This document shows positions 25,168 to 32,876 of a stretch of DNA of 56,598 nucleotides, piece by piece. The stretch is taken from positions 1 to 56,598 of the forward strand of contig PWKY01000063.1 in the NCBI GenBank assembly GCA_003560595.1, in the 5' to 3' direction. Position 1 is the first letter of the stretch, and each line of letters starts with the position of its first letter. The DNA is from Thermoplasmata archaeon (GTDB lineage: Archaea > Thermoplasmatota > Thermoplasmata > Halarchaeoplasmatales > Halarchaeoplasmataceae). The position numbers were made by a program, and so were the translations under genes. The notes below the pieces were generated by a model that searched no databases, was not told the DNA's origin, and worked only from the letters and a program-made list of their open reading frames with translations.

Positions 25168-26387
25168 TGAAAGCAGATCTTTTAGTCAAAGGATGCAGCG
25201 AGCTTCACACACTGTCCGGTGGGAAAAAACCCAGGATGGGCAAAGAGATGATGGATACCGGGCTTATAAAGAACGGTGCCTTTGTTGTCAAAAACGGCGA
25301 GATATTGGATGTTGGTAAAGAAGATCGTATTTTAAAGGAGTACGAAGCCGCCGAGATCATCGACGCTTCCGGGAAGTTAGTGGTGCCGGGATTTGTAGAT
25401 CCCCACACTCACCTTGTCTTTTCCGGCTCCCGAGAAGATGAGTTGGTCATGAAGATACAGGGGAAAACCTACATGGAGATATTGAACGCCGGTGGAGGCA
25501 TACTGCGTACCGTTCGAAAAACCAGGGAGGCGTCTAAAGACCAGTTAAAATATGAGATGAAGAAGAGGATGGACGTGATGCTGGCCCACGGAACCACAAC
25601 TGCCGAAGCAAAGAGTGGATACGGACTCGACTTAGATAACGAGATGAAGTGCTTGGAAGTGATCCGGGAGATAGACCATCCTTTGGAACTTGTCCCTACA
25701 TATATGGGAGCTCATGCACTGCCACCTGAGTTCGACGACCATTCGAAGTACATAGATTACTGCTGTGATACCGTATTACCAGCAGTTGCGGACGTTGCTG
25801 AATTCTGTGATGTATTCTGTGAAAAAGGGGTCTTCGACGCCGGGGACAGCAAGCGGTTATTAGTCAAGGCGGCAGAACTTGGATTGGGTATAAAGGTCCA
25901 TGCAGACGAGATCGAGAACATAGGATGCACCACCATGGCTGCAGAATTAGGAGCTATTTCCTGCGAACATCTGGTTAAGAGTTCGTCAGGAGATATCGAA
26001 GCCATGGCCAAAAACAGCGTTATAGGGATCTTACTACCGGGAACGCCCTTTATGCTCATGGATGATCATTATTCACCTGCAAGGGAGATGATTGACCATG
26101 GTATGGCAATCGCCCTAGCTACCGACCTAAATCCAAACTGCTGGACCGAATCCATGCAGATGATCATAACACTAGCATGCCTGCAGATGAAGATGATGCC
26201 CGAAGAAGCTCTAACAGCCTCTACATTTAACGCTGCAAGGGCCATCGGTAGGGCGGATATAGGATCCATAGAACCTGGTAAGAAGGCGGATTTTCTCATT
26301 CTAGGTATCCCAAATCTGATGCATCTACCCTACCACTTCGGTGTGAATTTGGTAGATATGGTATTCAAAGAGGGAGTTCTGCAATAG
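25167..26387 (+). CDS. hutI: Imidazolonepropionase
   Basis: Third enzyme of histidine degradation, hydrolysing imidazolone-5-propionate to formiminoglutamate; a metal-dependent amidohydrolase of 406 residues. Motifs: PGFVDPHTHLVFSGSREDE (metal-binding HxH), AEAKSGYGLD, KVHADEIEN and ATDLNPNCWTESM. The ATG pair at 25164/25167 is preceded by GGTGAT. The stop is TAG at normal family length. No hutH, hutU or formiminoglutamate hydrolase lies nearby, so either the others are elsewhere or the enzyme works on a different substrate. Confidence 0.92.
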   Translation: MKADLLVKGCSELHTLSGGKKPRMGKEMMDTGLIKNGAFVVKNGEILDVGKEDRILKEYEAAEIIDASGKLVVPGFVDPHTHLVFSGSREDELVMKIQGKTYMEILNAGGGILRTVRKTREASKDQLKYEMKKRMDVMLAHGTTTAEAKSGYGLDLDNEMKCLEVIREIDHPLELVPTYMGAHALPPEFDDHSKYIDYCCDTVLPAVADVAEFCDVFCEKGVFDAGDSKRLLVKAAELGLGIKVHADEIENIGCTTMAAELGAISCEHLVKSSSGDIEAMAKNSVIGILLPGTPFMLMDDHYSPAREMIDHGMAIALATDLNPNCWTESMQMIITLACLQMKMMPEEALTASTFNAARAIGRADIGSIEPGKKADFLILGIPNLMHLPYHFGVNLVDMVFKEGVLQ

Positions 26388-26427
26388 ATATTAATAGGAT
26401 TATAGTTAATCGAGATTCAGAAATAAG

Positions 26428-27285
26428 ATGAAAGCTAACTCCATCATCGAATCGATAGAAAGTCTGAAAGATAAGCCATATGCTTTACCTATTTATTCAT
26501 TGACTGTAGTTGGTTTATCTCTTTTATTCGTCTTCGGTAGGATGGACATCTGTTTGATGAATATCATAGTCGCTATACTTGCAGTATTGATACCTTATAA
26601 ATTTTACAAAGAAAAAAATATCAAGAAGGTTTTCTATGCAGGAGTTATCGCCCTTCTTTTAATAGCACTGATCGGAACCGGCTATCATATCCACATAATT
26701 TATTCACAGGAAAGCATGGTTATAGTATCTGACAATATGGAGGGAGAATTAGAACCACTTTACGGTGATGCAGATACTGCTTTCCAAGGCACCGTTCGTA
26801 TCAAGGAGGATATAGATGTGGATCAGGTATTTATCAATTTAACGTTTCAGAGCACTATCGACCCCTTTGAAGAAGAGGTAGAAAGCTATCCTCTAGAATA
26901 CGTACCTGAAGAGAACATATATCGTAACAACTCTATCGTCACCGGTGAGGAGATGATGTTTAACCACCATTTCTCAATGAACTACAGCGATGGAAACGAA
27001 ACCTATTGGGAGGAAACTGAAAGGGCATTCGGACCTGTTACATTATCAAGGGGGAATACATTTGTATCGATCATCCTTCTCATAACAGTTGCACCATTCA
27101 TTTCTTTTTCACTTCTCATAGGCTTACTGTGGTGGCTAAAACGTATGAAAAGCAGTAAAAACGTAGGAACGGATGAGCTAGAAAAAAAGGATTCTGAATT
27201 AGACTATTATTGTGACTCATGTGGTTCCGATCTAACTCCCGACTCGAAAGAATGCCCTGGGTGCGGTGAGTTGATTGAGGATTAA
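26428..27285 (+). CDS. Membrane protein with an external domain and C-terminal zinc ribbon
   Basis: 285 residues, unrecognised. Hydrophobic helices lie near 20-37, 40-55 and 67-90. An acidic, beta-rich domain of about 110 residues (95-210) is probably outside the membrane, followed by another helix near 213-238 and a cytosolic zinc ribbon (CDSCGSD...CPGCG) at the end. The coding sequence overlaps the next gene by 11 nt. Confidence 0.6.
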   Translation: MKANSIIESIESLKDKPYALPIYSLTVVGLSLLFVFGRMDICLMNIIVAILAVLIPYKFYKEKNIKKVFYAGVIALLLIALIGTGYHIHIIYSQESMVIVSDNMEGELEPLYGDADTAFQGTVRIKEDIDVDQVFINLTFQSTIDPFEEEVESYPLEYVPEENIYRNNSIVTGEEMMFNHHFSMNYSDGNETYWEETERAFGPVTLSRGNTFVSIILLITVAPFISFSLLIGLLWWLKRMKSSKNVGTDELEKKDSELDYYCDSCGSDLTPDSKECPGCGELIED

Positions 27286-27676
27286 AAAAGAGATATCAGA
27301 AAATAGTCTTTTTTATATCTACACAATACTAACTATTATCTATGCTTCTGTGATACTATACATGTCTCTTTCACCGAGACCACCTGGCGCAGATGTAGGG
27401 AGAAAGACGGTACCTTATTTTACATACCTCTCTCACATGGGTATGTATTTTCTGCTATCTACCTCCCTATATGTGACGATGAAAGAAGGGGGATTTTTTA
27501 ACGAAAAACTTCTCTCAGTAGTTGTTTTTTCCTCTTTTTTATATGGTCTAGTTATCGAGATCTTACAATTGTTAGTGCCTGGTAGGTTCTTTTCTATATT
27601 CGATCTCATCATGAATGGTGTTGGTTGTTTGTTATTTTTAGCTCTGGTGAAGTTATATCATATGGTTTCAAGATAA
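27275..27676 (+). CDS. VanZ-like membrane protein
   Basis: 133 residues, four membrane helices. It resembles the VanZ family: YMSLSPRPPG after the first helix, FTYLSHMGMYFLLSTSLY in the second, and FLYGLVIEILQLLVPGRFFSIFDLIMNGVGC, the family signature around E-Q-R-x-D-x-x-N-x-x-G. The start is TTG at 27275, overlapping the end of the previous gene and following GGTGAG. The biochemical role of the family is not settled; VanZ itself affects teicoplanin resistance. Confidence 0.72.
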   Translation: MRIKKEISENSLFYIYTILTIIYASVILYMSLSPRPPGADVGRKTVPYFTYLSHMGMYFLLSTSLYVTMKEGGFFNEKLLSVVVFSSFLYGLVIEILQLLVPGRFFSIFDLIMNGVGCLLFLALVKLYHMVSR

Positions 27677-27744
27677 GGTGGAAACGAGGGGCGGCTACCC
27701 ATCTTATTTAAATATCACTTTATCTTAGGACCTATCGTGAAAAC

Positions 27745-28032
27745 ATGCCTTTAAAAGAAGAAGTAGTGGAAAAACTTGAAAGCGTTATAGACCCACATAC
27801 CGGGACCGATGTACATACCATGGGCCTGATCAACGATCTAAAAGTTAACTCTATCAGCCTCACGTTCAAACCTACTAGCCCATTCTGTCCCATGGGTGTA
27901 CAGCTTGCAGTACAGATCAAGAAAGCTATAATGACCATCGAGGGTATTGGGGAAGAAGATATCGATATAACAGTACAGGGTCATATAAACGCAGATGAGA
28001 TCAACAAACATCTCGCTAATAAAGGTGAATGA
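27745..28032 (+). CDS. MIP18/DUF59 family iron-sulfur cluster assembly protein
   Basis: 95 residues with the DUF59 pattern: VVEKLESVIDPHTGTDVHTMGLINDL, then LTFKPTSPFCPMGVQLAVQI carrying the conserved Cys. Family members (SufT, PaaD, MIP18) help mature Fe-S proteins. A TATA-like TTTAAATA lies about 30 nt upstream. The TGA overlaps the ATG of the DUF89 gene by 4 nt (ATGA). Confidence 0.85.
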   Translation: MPLKEEVVEKLESVIDPHTGTDVHTMGLINDLKVNSISLTFKPTSPFCPMGVQLAVQIKKAIMTIEGIGEEDIDITVQGHINADEINKHLANKGE

Positions 28033-28895
28033 TTTTGGAGATGGAACCGGAATGCGTTCCATGCCTTTTAAAACGCTGCATATACGAGGCGAGACTGATC
28101 GATCCAGATAAAGAATGTGAGGTAACCAAAGCTGCACTTAATATACTTTCATCTAAATTCGGTGAAGGTGTAGTTTCAGCAGAAGTTGCCACCGTAGTTC
28201 ATGAACGTGTTTATGAGATACTGAACACAACAGACCCTTACGCGGAGATGAAAAAACAAAGCAACGAAGTAGCAGAAAAGCTGCTTCCTAAAGGTAGAGA
28301 AGAGGTAAAGAAACTTGGGTTTAAAGGTGCAGCTCTTGTTGCGGTCACAGGTAATGTTATGGATTTTGGCTATCGTGATGATATCGATTCTCCGGAATAT
28401 TTAACTGAAATATTCGATTCGTTGATCCAAGAGGGGTTTGGACATGATGACACTCAGCGTATCGAAGAATTGGTCGATGAAGCTAACCATGTTGTTTTTT
28501 TTACCGATAACTGCGGAGAAATCGTTCTAGATATCCCACTCCTTGAAATATTGAAGGAAAAGGGAGTACATCTAACAGTAGTTGTAAAAGGTGCTCCAGT
28601 TTTAACAGACGCAACCATGAAAGATGTGGAGAAGTACAACATACAAAATATAGCTGATAGAGTTTTGACCACCGGCTGCTTCGCTGTCGGTGTTGACCTC
28701 GATAATATGCCTGAGGATCTAGAGGATGCTCTTGATAAAGCGGATCTGATAATCGCAAAGGGCATGGCGAACTGGGAATCACTCTCAGAGACTGATCATA
28801 AACCTATCGCTTACATCACTCGCAGCAAATGCGGTCCAGTAGCTAGGTCCATGGGTGTCAAAGAAGATATAAACGTTGCAAAGTTATTCCAATGA
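28029..28895 (+). CDS. DUF89 damage-control phosphatase (ARMT1-like)
   Basis: 288 residues. The N-terminal CVPCLLKR carries a CxxC pair typical of the archaeal subfamily, and the metal-binding catalytic motif FFTDNCGEIVLD (Asp/Asn) lies near residue 160, with TGCFAVGVDLDNMPEDL and IAKGMANWESL near the C-terminus. DUF89 enzymes dephosphorylate harmful sugar phosphates and related metabolites in a metal-dependent way. It is coupled to the DUF59 gene. Its last 12 bases overlap the end of nep1 on the other strand. Confidence 0.85.
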   Translation: MILEMEPECVPCLLKRCIYEARLIDPDKECEVTKAALNILSSKFGEGVVSAEVATVVHERVYEILNTTDPYAEMKKQSNEVAEKLLPKGREEVKKLGFKGAALVAVTGNVMDFGYRDDIDSPEYLTEIFDSLIQEGFGHDDTQRIEELVDEANHVVFFTDNCGEIVLDIPLLEILKEKGVHLTVVVKGAPVLTDATMKDVEKYNIQNIADRVLTTGCFAVGVDLDNMPEDLEDALDKADLIIAKGMANWESLSETDHKPIAYITRSKCGPVARSMGVKEDINVAKLFQ

Positions 28896-29432
28896 GCTGT
28901 GCATGTATGAATATATCACTTCTGAGGTCACCGTCCATGGTTTGAGAATTTTATCGGATATAGATATTACTTGATCTGCCCATGGATAAACAGGACTTAT
29001 AAAATCACCTCCAGTGAAACCGCCGACAACCACGACGTAATCCTCAACCCTAGACATAGTATTCCTCGGATCTTTTCTGATACCCTTTGGAGACATAACG
29101 ACCCTTGTTCCCCTCTCTTGATCTAGGGCTTCCATCAACGTTTTCTTCTCGTACTTTATTCCATTGGGGCCTATCCCTTGTGCACACTTTATTATCATGT
29201 CTTCAAACTCTGATAGGCGTATAGGTATGTCTACATCAGGCTCGATGGTAAATACGTTATTGTCTCTGGTATGGATTATAGTTCGTAACTCATGTTCTGT
29301 AGCTAGTATGGAGTTATTTGCAAGAAGTAGTATCACATGAACTATATGTGGTTCGGATTGTTTGTGATTTATCTTTTCTGCCGTAGGTCTGATCGTGCAA
29401 TCAGCGAGTACCAATGTTAGCATATTAATCAC
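28884..29432 (-). CDS. nep1: rRNA small subunit pseudouridine methyltransferase Nep1
   Basis: SPOUT-class enzyme that methylates N1 of a pseudouridine in helix 35 of 16S rRNA and aids 30S assembly. 182 residues from GTG 29432, or 179 from ATG 29423. Conserved parts: PHIVHVILLLANNS, LRTIIHTRDNNVFTIEPD, VVVVGGFTGGDF and the SAM-binding C-terminal ISISDKILKPWTVTSEVIYSY. The start overlaps the purP stop (GTGA), so the two form an operon. Confidence 0.88.
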   Translation of the reverse strand: MINMLTLVLADCTIRPTAEKINHKQSEPHIVHVILLLANNSILATEHELRTIIHTRDNNVFTIEPDVDIPIRLSEFEDMIIKCAQGIGPNGIKYEKKTLMEALDQERGTRVVMSPKGIRKDPRNTMSRVEDYVVVVGGFTGGDFISPVYPWADQVISISDKILKPWTVTSEVIYSYMHSSLE

Positions 29433-30499
29433 GACATTACTTTATTCATCTCGTCTTCCTCCACAGCATATTTAATCTCCTTTGCTATGCGGCGACCAGT
29501 TGAAAGATTTGGTTCTATCAGATCGGAGTACGGTGATCCAGATATAAAAGGATTTGTACCAGCTACTATCCTTGAAGATATCTCGAACACCTTAAAATCC
29601 AATTGCTCGGTAACGATGGTTTCAAGACAGAATGATCCGTAAAGTCCACCGAATAATTCGTAAGAACGATCCACAACCTTTTCACCCATATCGAATACTT
29701 TCGGTAAAAGGCTTTCTCGCAACACTACAGGGATATTTCCGGTCACCACAAATGAAGGGAATATCATCATCTTTCTAAGTTCTTCCTGTGAACCTAACTT
29801 GTACATCTCGTCTATGTTAGCTTCATCTCTACGGTCGATTGAAAGCATCTCGAGAACACCGCGTTTTGTTTTATATCCCTCCTTTTTGATAGGGGAAAAG
29901 AAGTAATGTAAGTAATACCGGGTACCCATGATGTATTCCTGTATATGATAATCGAGGTCATAATCTATGCCTAACTTGAAGTCGGTATAATTTTTAGCTA
30001 TAAAAAAACCTCTTCCTCCTTTTGCACCGTGATACTTTACTAAAACTGGTTCATCGATATCTTTGGGGTCCTCGATGATCCTAGGCATATCTAAGCCTGC
30101 GCTAGTCAGCCATTCCCTTTCTTTATTTCTATCTGATTCCCAATTCAGTACGTCCCTATTGCCAAATGTCGGTACTTCAAGCTCTCTAAATAAATCAGCA
30201 CCTAGATACTCTACAAAAGAACCATGAGGGATCACTATCGAGTTTTTTTCTAACAACTTATCTGTTTCTTTAAATATATCTGAATATTTATCGATAACAA
30301 GAAACTCATCGGGTTTGGCTTTTGGAAAAGCATCATAAAAACGAGGACGCTTGCCTACAGCGATCCCCAGTGTGTTGAAACCTTCTTTACGTGCGCCATC
30401 AAATATTTGCATACTGGAATGAGAACAAGCGGTTGCAATTGTGATCTCTTCTTTATCGTAATCCTCCAATATCCCATCGATATCTTCTTTATCGACCAT
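29429..30499 (-). CDS. purP: Formate-dependent FAICAR synthetase PurP
   Basis: ATP-grasp enzyme that makes 5-formamidoimidazole-4-carboxamide ribotide from AICAR, formate and ATP, the archaeal route at step nine of purine synthesis. 356 residues: TIATACSHSSMQIFDGARKEGF at the substrate-binding N-terminus, PVLVKYHGAKGGRGFFIA in the ATP-grasp domain and FKVFEISSRIVAGTNPFI near the end. purC lies about 8 kb away in the same window. The transcript is probably leaderless, with a TATA-like GTTAAAAACC 25 nt upstream. Confidence 0.93.
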   Translation of the reverse strand: MVDKEDIDGILEDYDKEEITIATACSHSSMQIFDGARKEGFNTLGIAVGKRPRFYDAFPKAKPDEFLVIDKYSDIFKETDKLLEKNSIVIPHGSFVEYLGADLFRELEVPTFGNRDVLNWESDRNKEREWLTSAGLDMPRIIEDPKDIDEPVLVKYHGAKGGRGFFIAKNYTDFKLGIDYDLDYHIQEYIMGTRYYLHYFFSPIKKEGYKTKRGVLEMLSIDRRDEANIDEMYKLGSQEELRKMMIFPSFVVTGNIPVVLRESLLPKVFDMGEKVVDRSYELFGGLYGSFCLETIVTEQLDFKVFEISSRIVAGTNPFISGSPYSDLIEPNLSTGRRIAKEIKYAVEEDEMNKVMS

Positions 30500-30512
30500 A
30501 TAAGGTATTAAG

Positions 30513-30534
30513 AAAAGAGGTTTTTAACTCTTTT
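30513..30534 (-). promoter_or_regulatory. Inverted repeat over the purP TATA box
   Basis: AAAAGAG and CTCTTTT (7-bp arms, 8-nt spacer) surround the likely TATA element of purP about 25 nt before its ATG. This is a typical place for a repressor site in archaea. Confidence 0.4.
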
Positions 30535-30570
30535 GACTAAAAACACAATAACCATAAATTAAAGCTTCCA

Positions 30571-30604
30571 TTAACGTTAAATATATGGTAAACCATATAC
30601 CATT
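30571..30604 (+). promoter_or_regulatory. Promoter and palindromic operator of the coiled-coil operon
   Basis: A TATA-like TTAAATATAT (30578-30587) is followed at once by the palindrome TATATGGTAAACCATATA (30582-30599; 8-bp arms, 2-nt spacer). A second half-site TACCAT extends to 30604. A perfect TTAACGTTAA palindrome lies at 30571-30580. The operator overlaps the TATA box and likely start site, 20-35 nt before the first ATG, so repression is likely. Confidence 0.55.
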
Positions 30605-30617
30605 CAGGTGTTGATCA

Positions 30618-30914
30618 ATGGGAGAAGAACCAAAGATAGGTATGATGGAGAGTGTAAAGGGTTACTTTAGAACGAAAGCTATTCGCCCCTCGGATAAGGC
30701 CGACCAGTACATCACAGGACACCTCCCAGAGTACATCGATGAATATAAGTTAGCTTTAAGAACAGATCTTCAAGGTATTGATAAAAGGATCGAAGAAACA
30801 CTGCGAGAAGTTAGGGATATGCAGGAGTGGAAAGAGAACACAGAAGAAAGATTAAAAGAAACTCGCCATAAGATCGAACGTATGGAGCAGGTATATGGAT
30901 TAAAGGAGGATTGA
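30618..30914 (+). CDS. Small helical protein A of the coiled-coil operon (98 aa)
   Basis: First gene of an operon of small proteins, preceded by GGTGTTGATCA. No membrane segment. Residues 31-90 align without gaps to residues 47-106 of the product at 31700 (18 of 60 identical): the core HLPEYIDEYKLALRTDL is followed by an amphipathic coiled coil (QEWKENTEERLKETRHKIERME). The N-terminal 30 residues are basic and unstructured. I recognise no known family. It is probably soluble and could pair with the membrane-anchored paralogue encoded next. Confidence 0.65.
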   Translation: MGEEPKIGMMESVKGYFRTKAIRPSDKADQYITGHLPEYIDEYKLALRTDLQGIDKRIEETLREVRDMQEWKENTEERLKETRHKIERMEQVYGLKED

Positions 30915-30918
30915 TCAA

Positions 30919-31269
30919 GTGACAACAACTATCTTAAGCCTCATTATCTTCTTTTTCATTTTGCTAGTCATATATCTATATTTTAGACACCGTGCTAGAA
31001 GTCAAGCCCTAGAACAGATGTATGGACATGTCCCAAGTCATGTTGAATTATATTTCAAAGAGTACTTTGACGAGATGGTCGAAAACTGGGACTTGGTGGA
31101 CAAAGAGAAAGCAAATAGTTGGTCTAATAAGATGGAGAATAGACTTAACGAAGTATCTAAACAGATCACATCGATCAAAAAGAGAAAGAAAAACATCGAT
31201 GGCAAGTTGGATGATGTAGAAGGACGGATCGCAAAGATCGAGAATTCATGGCGAAAAGAGGCAAGATAA
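30919..31269 (+). CDS. Membrane-anchored coiled-coil protein B (116 aa)
   Basis: GTG start 5 nt after gene A, with GGAGG upstream. Residues 2-22 form one hydrophobic helix, so the remainder is anchored, probably facing the cytosol given the following RHRARSQ. Residues 45-108 (YFKEYFDEMVENWDLVDKEK and a Lys/Glu coiled coil) resemble the shared domain of the products at 30618 and 31700. This makes it a membrane-bound paralogue of two soluble partners. No known family. Confidence 0.65.
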   Translation: MTTTILSLIIFFFILLVIYLYFRHRARSQALEQMYGHVPSHVELYFKEYFDEMVENWDLVDKEKANSWSNKMENRLNEVSKQITSIKKRKKNIDGKLDDVEGRIAKIENSWRKEAR

Positions 31270-31270
31270 A

Positions 31271-31696
31271 ATGTTAACCCTTGTAGCAGTAACAGAGACC
31301 GTGTCTGATAATTTCATGAATATCTTTTACGCCATAGTGGTTGTACTTGTTCTTTACATAATCGCTAGGGTCGTTATCACACATGAAAAAGAAAAGACCC
31401 GTTTGAAAAGTGCAGATCTACGATTAAAGGCAAAAAAGATGGATATGCTGGAAAAAGAACGTTACCTTAAAGGTCTGAAAGAAGCCTCGATGGTACTGAA
31501 GGATGACGAAAAAACTAGGATAGACGAACTGGAACGAGATAAGGCGATCCTATCAAGGAGGAGCCTTGCCTTGATGAACGAGATCGAGGAACGGATGCAG
31601 AGACTGGAACGGGGAACGGATAACGCCAAACTACTAAAAACTCTTAAGGATATAAAGGTAGCTGAAAAAGAATTATTTGGAAAAGAAGGGGGTTAA
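31271..31696 (+). CDS. Membrane-anchored coiled-coil protein C (141 aa)
   Basis: One membrane helix at about residues 15-36 (NIFYAIVVVLVLYIIARVVI), preceded by a short, probably external N-terminus. About 100 residues of charged coiled coil follow (EKTRLKSADLRLKAKKMDMLEKERYLKG, then IDELERDKAILSRR), ending ELFGKEGG. It does not obviously share the domain of its neighbours. It starts 1 nt after the previous stop. Function unknown. Confidence 0.6.
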   Translation: MLTLVAVTETVSDNFMNIFYAIVVVLVLYIIARVVITHEKEKTRLKSADLRLKAKKMDMLEKERYLKGLKEASMVLKDDEKTRIDELERDKAILSRRSLALMNEIEERMQRLERGTDNAKLLKTLKDIKVAEKELFGKEGG

Positions 31697-31699
31697 AAA

Positions 31700-32029
31700 A
31701 TGGAAGAATATGCGGATAGATATGCACAAAAAAAGGAAGACTTATTCGATCGGATACAGGAGTTTCTCTTCCCGGGTGAAGTTGAAATCGAAGGTACGGG
31801 GTACGAACGCAGTCTGTTGGATCGAAGGATCGAGAAATACTTAGATAAACATTTTGATGAATATATACAGGAGTATGGACTTGTAAGGGAATTGGACCTT
31901 ATAGTGTATGAGGAAAAATTATCGGAGATACTAGATGGAATAAAAGATATAAAAGAGTTTCAGGATGACACGGGTGCTACCATCGCAGAATTTGAAAGGC
32001 GTTTAGACCGATTAGAAAGTGAATTGTAG
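31700..32029 (+). CDS. Small helical protein D of the coiled-coil operon (109 aa)
   Basis: Soluble paralogue of protein A: KHFDEYIQEYGLVRELDL followed by a coiled coil (EKLSEILDGIKDIKEF...FERRLDRLESEL). The N-terminal 45 residues are acidic and differ from protein A. GGGGG lies 5-10 nt before the ATG. The stop is TAG; reading through would add only ten codons. No known family. Confidence 0.63.
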   Translation: MEEYADRYAQKKEDLFDRIQEFLFPGEVEIEGTGYERSLLDRRIEKYLDKHFDEYIQEYGLVRELDLIVYEEKLSEILDGIKDIKEFQDDTGATIAEFERRLDRLESEL

Positions 32030-32040
32030 GTGGTGAAAGT

Positions 32041-32373
32041 CTGGCTGAAAAAAGAAAGCTGAAAAAAATATTAAACAGCTATATACTCGCCCAGGAGGAT
32101 AACCCTCACAAACGCTTGAAGCTGTTACAAAAGTACCTCAAAGCTAAAGGCATCGCAGATATCAGCCTTAAAGAACTTCGGACTCGGGTTCATAGGATTA
32201 AAAAAACATCCGATAGAAAAAAGAACACCGATAAGATCGAGGCATTATTGTTCACTAGAGAGGGTACACCTAAGCGAAATAGATACGGTTCTTCTTTCTG
32301 CACCAAATGTAATATGTACAAGGACTATGAAAAAGAATGCCCTTATTGTGGGAGTCTTGAATTAACACTGTGA
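32041..32373 (+). CDS. Helical zinc-ribbon protein, probable CTG start (110 aa)
   Basis: The frame opens after a stop at 32020 and contains no ATG or GTG near its beginning. A strong ribosome site GGTGGTGA (32029-32036) is followed at ideal spacing by CTG 32041; the alternative is TTG 32116, which would remove 25 residues and lacks a binding site. The product begins with a basic helical region (AEKRKLKKILNSYILAQEDN), continues with RTRVHRIKKTSDRKK, and ends with a zinc ribbon (CTKC...CPYCG). The TGA overlaps the next start (GTGA). Function unknown; nucleic acid binding is possible. Confidence 0.55.
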   Translation: MAEKRKLKKILNSYILAQEDNPHKRLKLLQKYLKAKGIADISLKELRTRVHRIKKTSDRKKNTDKIEALLFTREGTPKRNRYGSSFCTKCNMYKDYEKECPYCGSLELTL

Positions 32374-32870
32374 GTGATAAAATGGAAACTATATTGTATT
32401 CAGATATGATAAGAAAACCGGTAGAGAAACCAAACCAAAGGGCAAATTCAAAGTTAGTAGAGATCGTAGCCCATCGTGGCGACAAACACTGGTATGCAAA
32501 CGAAGTGAAGATCGAATCAGGGATAATCGACAAAGAAGGTGCATATTACCCCGTATCTACTTTAGAAGGCATCGGTGATGATACAACGTTTATGCTAAAA
32601 CCCAAGGAACGTGGGAGACTAAAACCAAAGAAACCAGATTCTTTTTTCCTATCCGGCTTGATGAAAAAGAAGGTTGTTGATAAGTCTGGGGAAGAAATTG
32701 GACGGATTTATGACTTTGAACTATATGTTGGTAGATCTCCCTGGATAGTTTGGAAGATATTGATCAATCCTACCGGCCTTAAACCCACCAAAAAAAGATT
32801 AAGGATACCTACTCAAGATGTATCTAAAATATCATCGGATAAAGTAACTCTAAAAACCGAATTGCCGTGA
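32370..32870 (+). CDS. Tandem PRC-barrel protein (166 aa)
   Basis: GTG start overlapping the previous stop (GTGA). The C-terminal half (residues 92-163) is a clear PRC-barrel: FFLSGLMKKKVVDKSGEEIGRIYDFEL, then RLRIPTQDVSKISSDKVTLKTE. The N-terminal half (6-76) has the same pattern in weaker form (YSDMIRKPVEK, then AYYPVSTLEGIGDDTTFML), so it looks like two PRC-barrels in tandem. PRC-barrel proteins occur in the photosynthetic reaction centre H subunit, RimM and, in haloarchaea, the CdpB cell-division proteins that bridge SepF and a membrane partner. The link to division is inference only. Confidence 0.7.
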   Translation: MSDKMETILYSDMIRKPVEKPNQRANSKLVEIVAHRGDKHWYANEVKIESGIIDKEGAYYPVSTLEGIGDDTTFMLKPKERGRLKPKKPDSFFLSGLMKKKVVDKSGEEIGRIYDFELYVGRSPWIVWKILINPTGLKPTKKRLRIPTQDVSKISSDKVTLKTELP

Positions 32871-32876
32871 GATATC

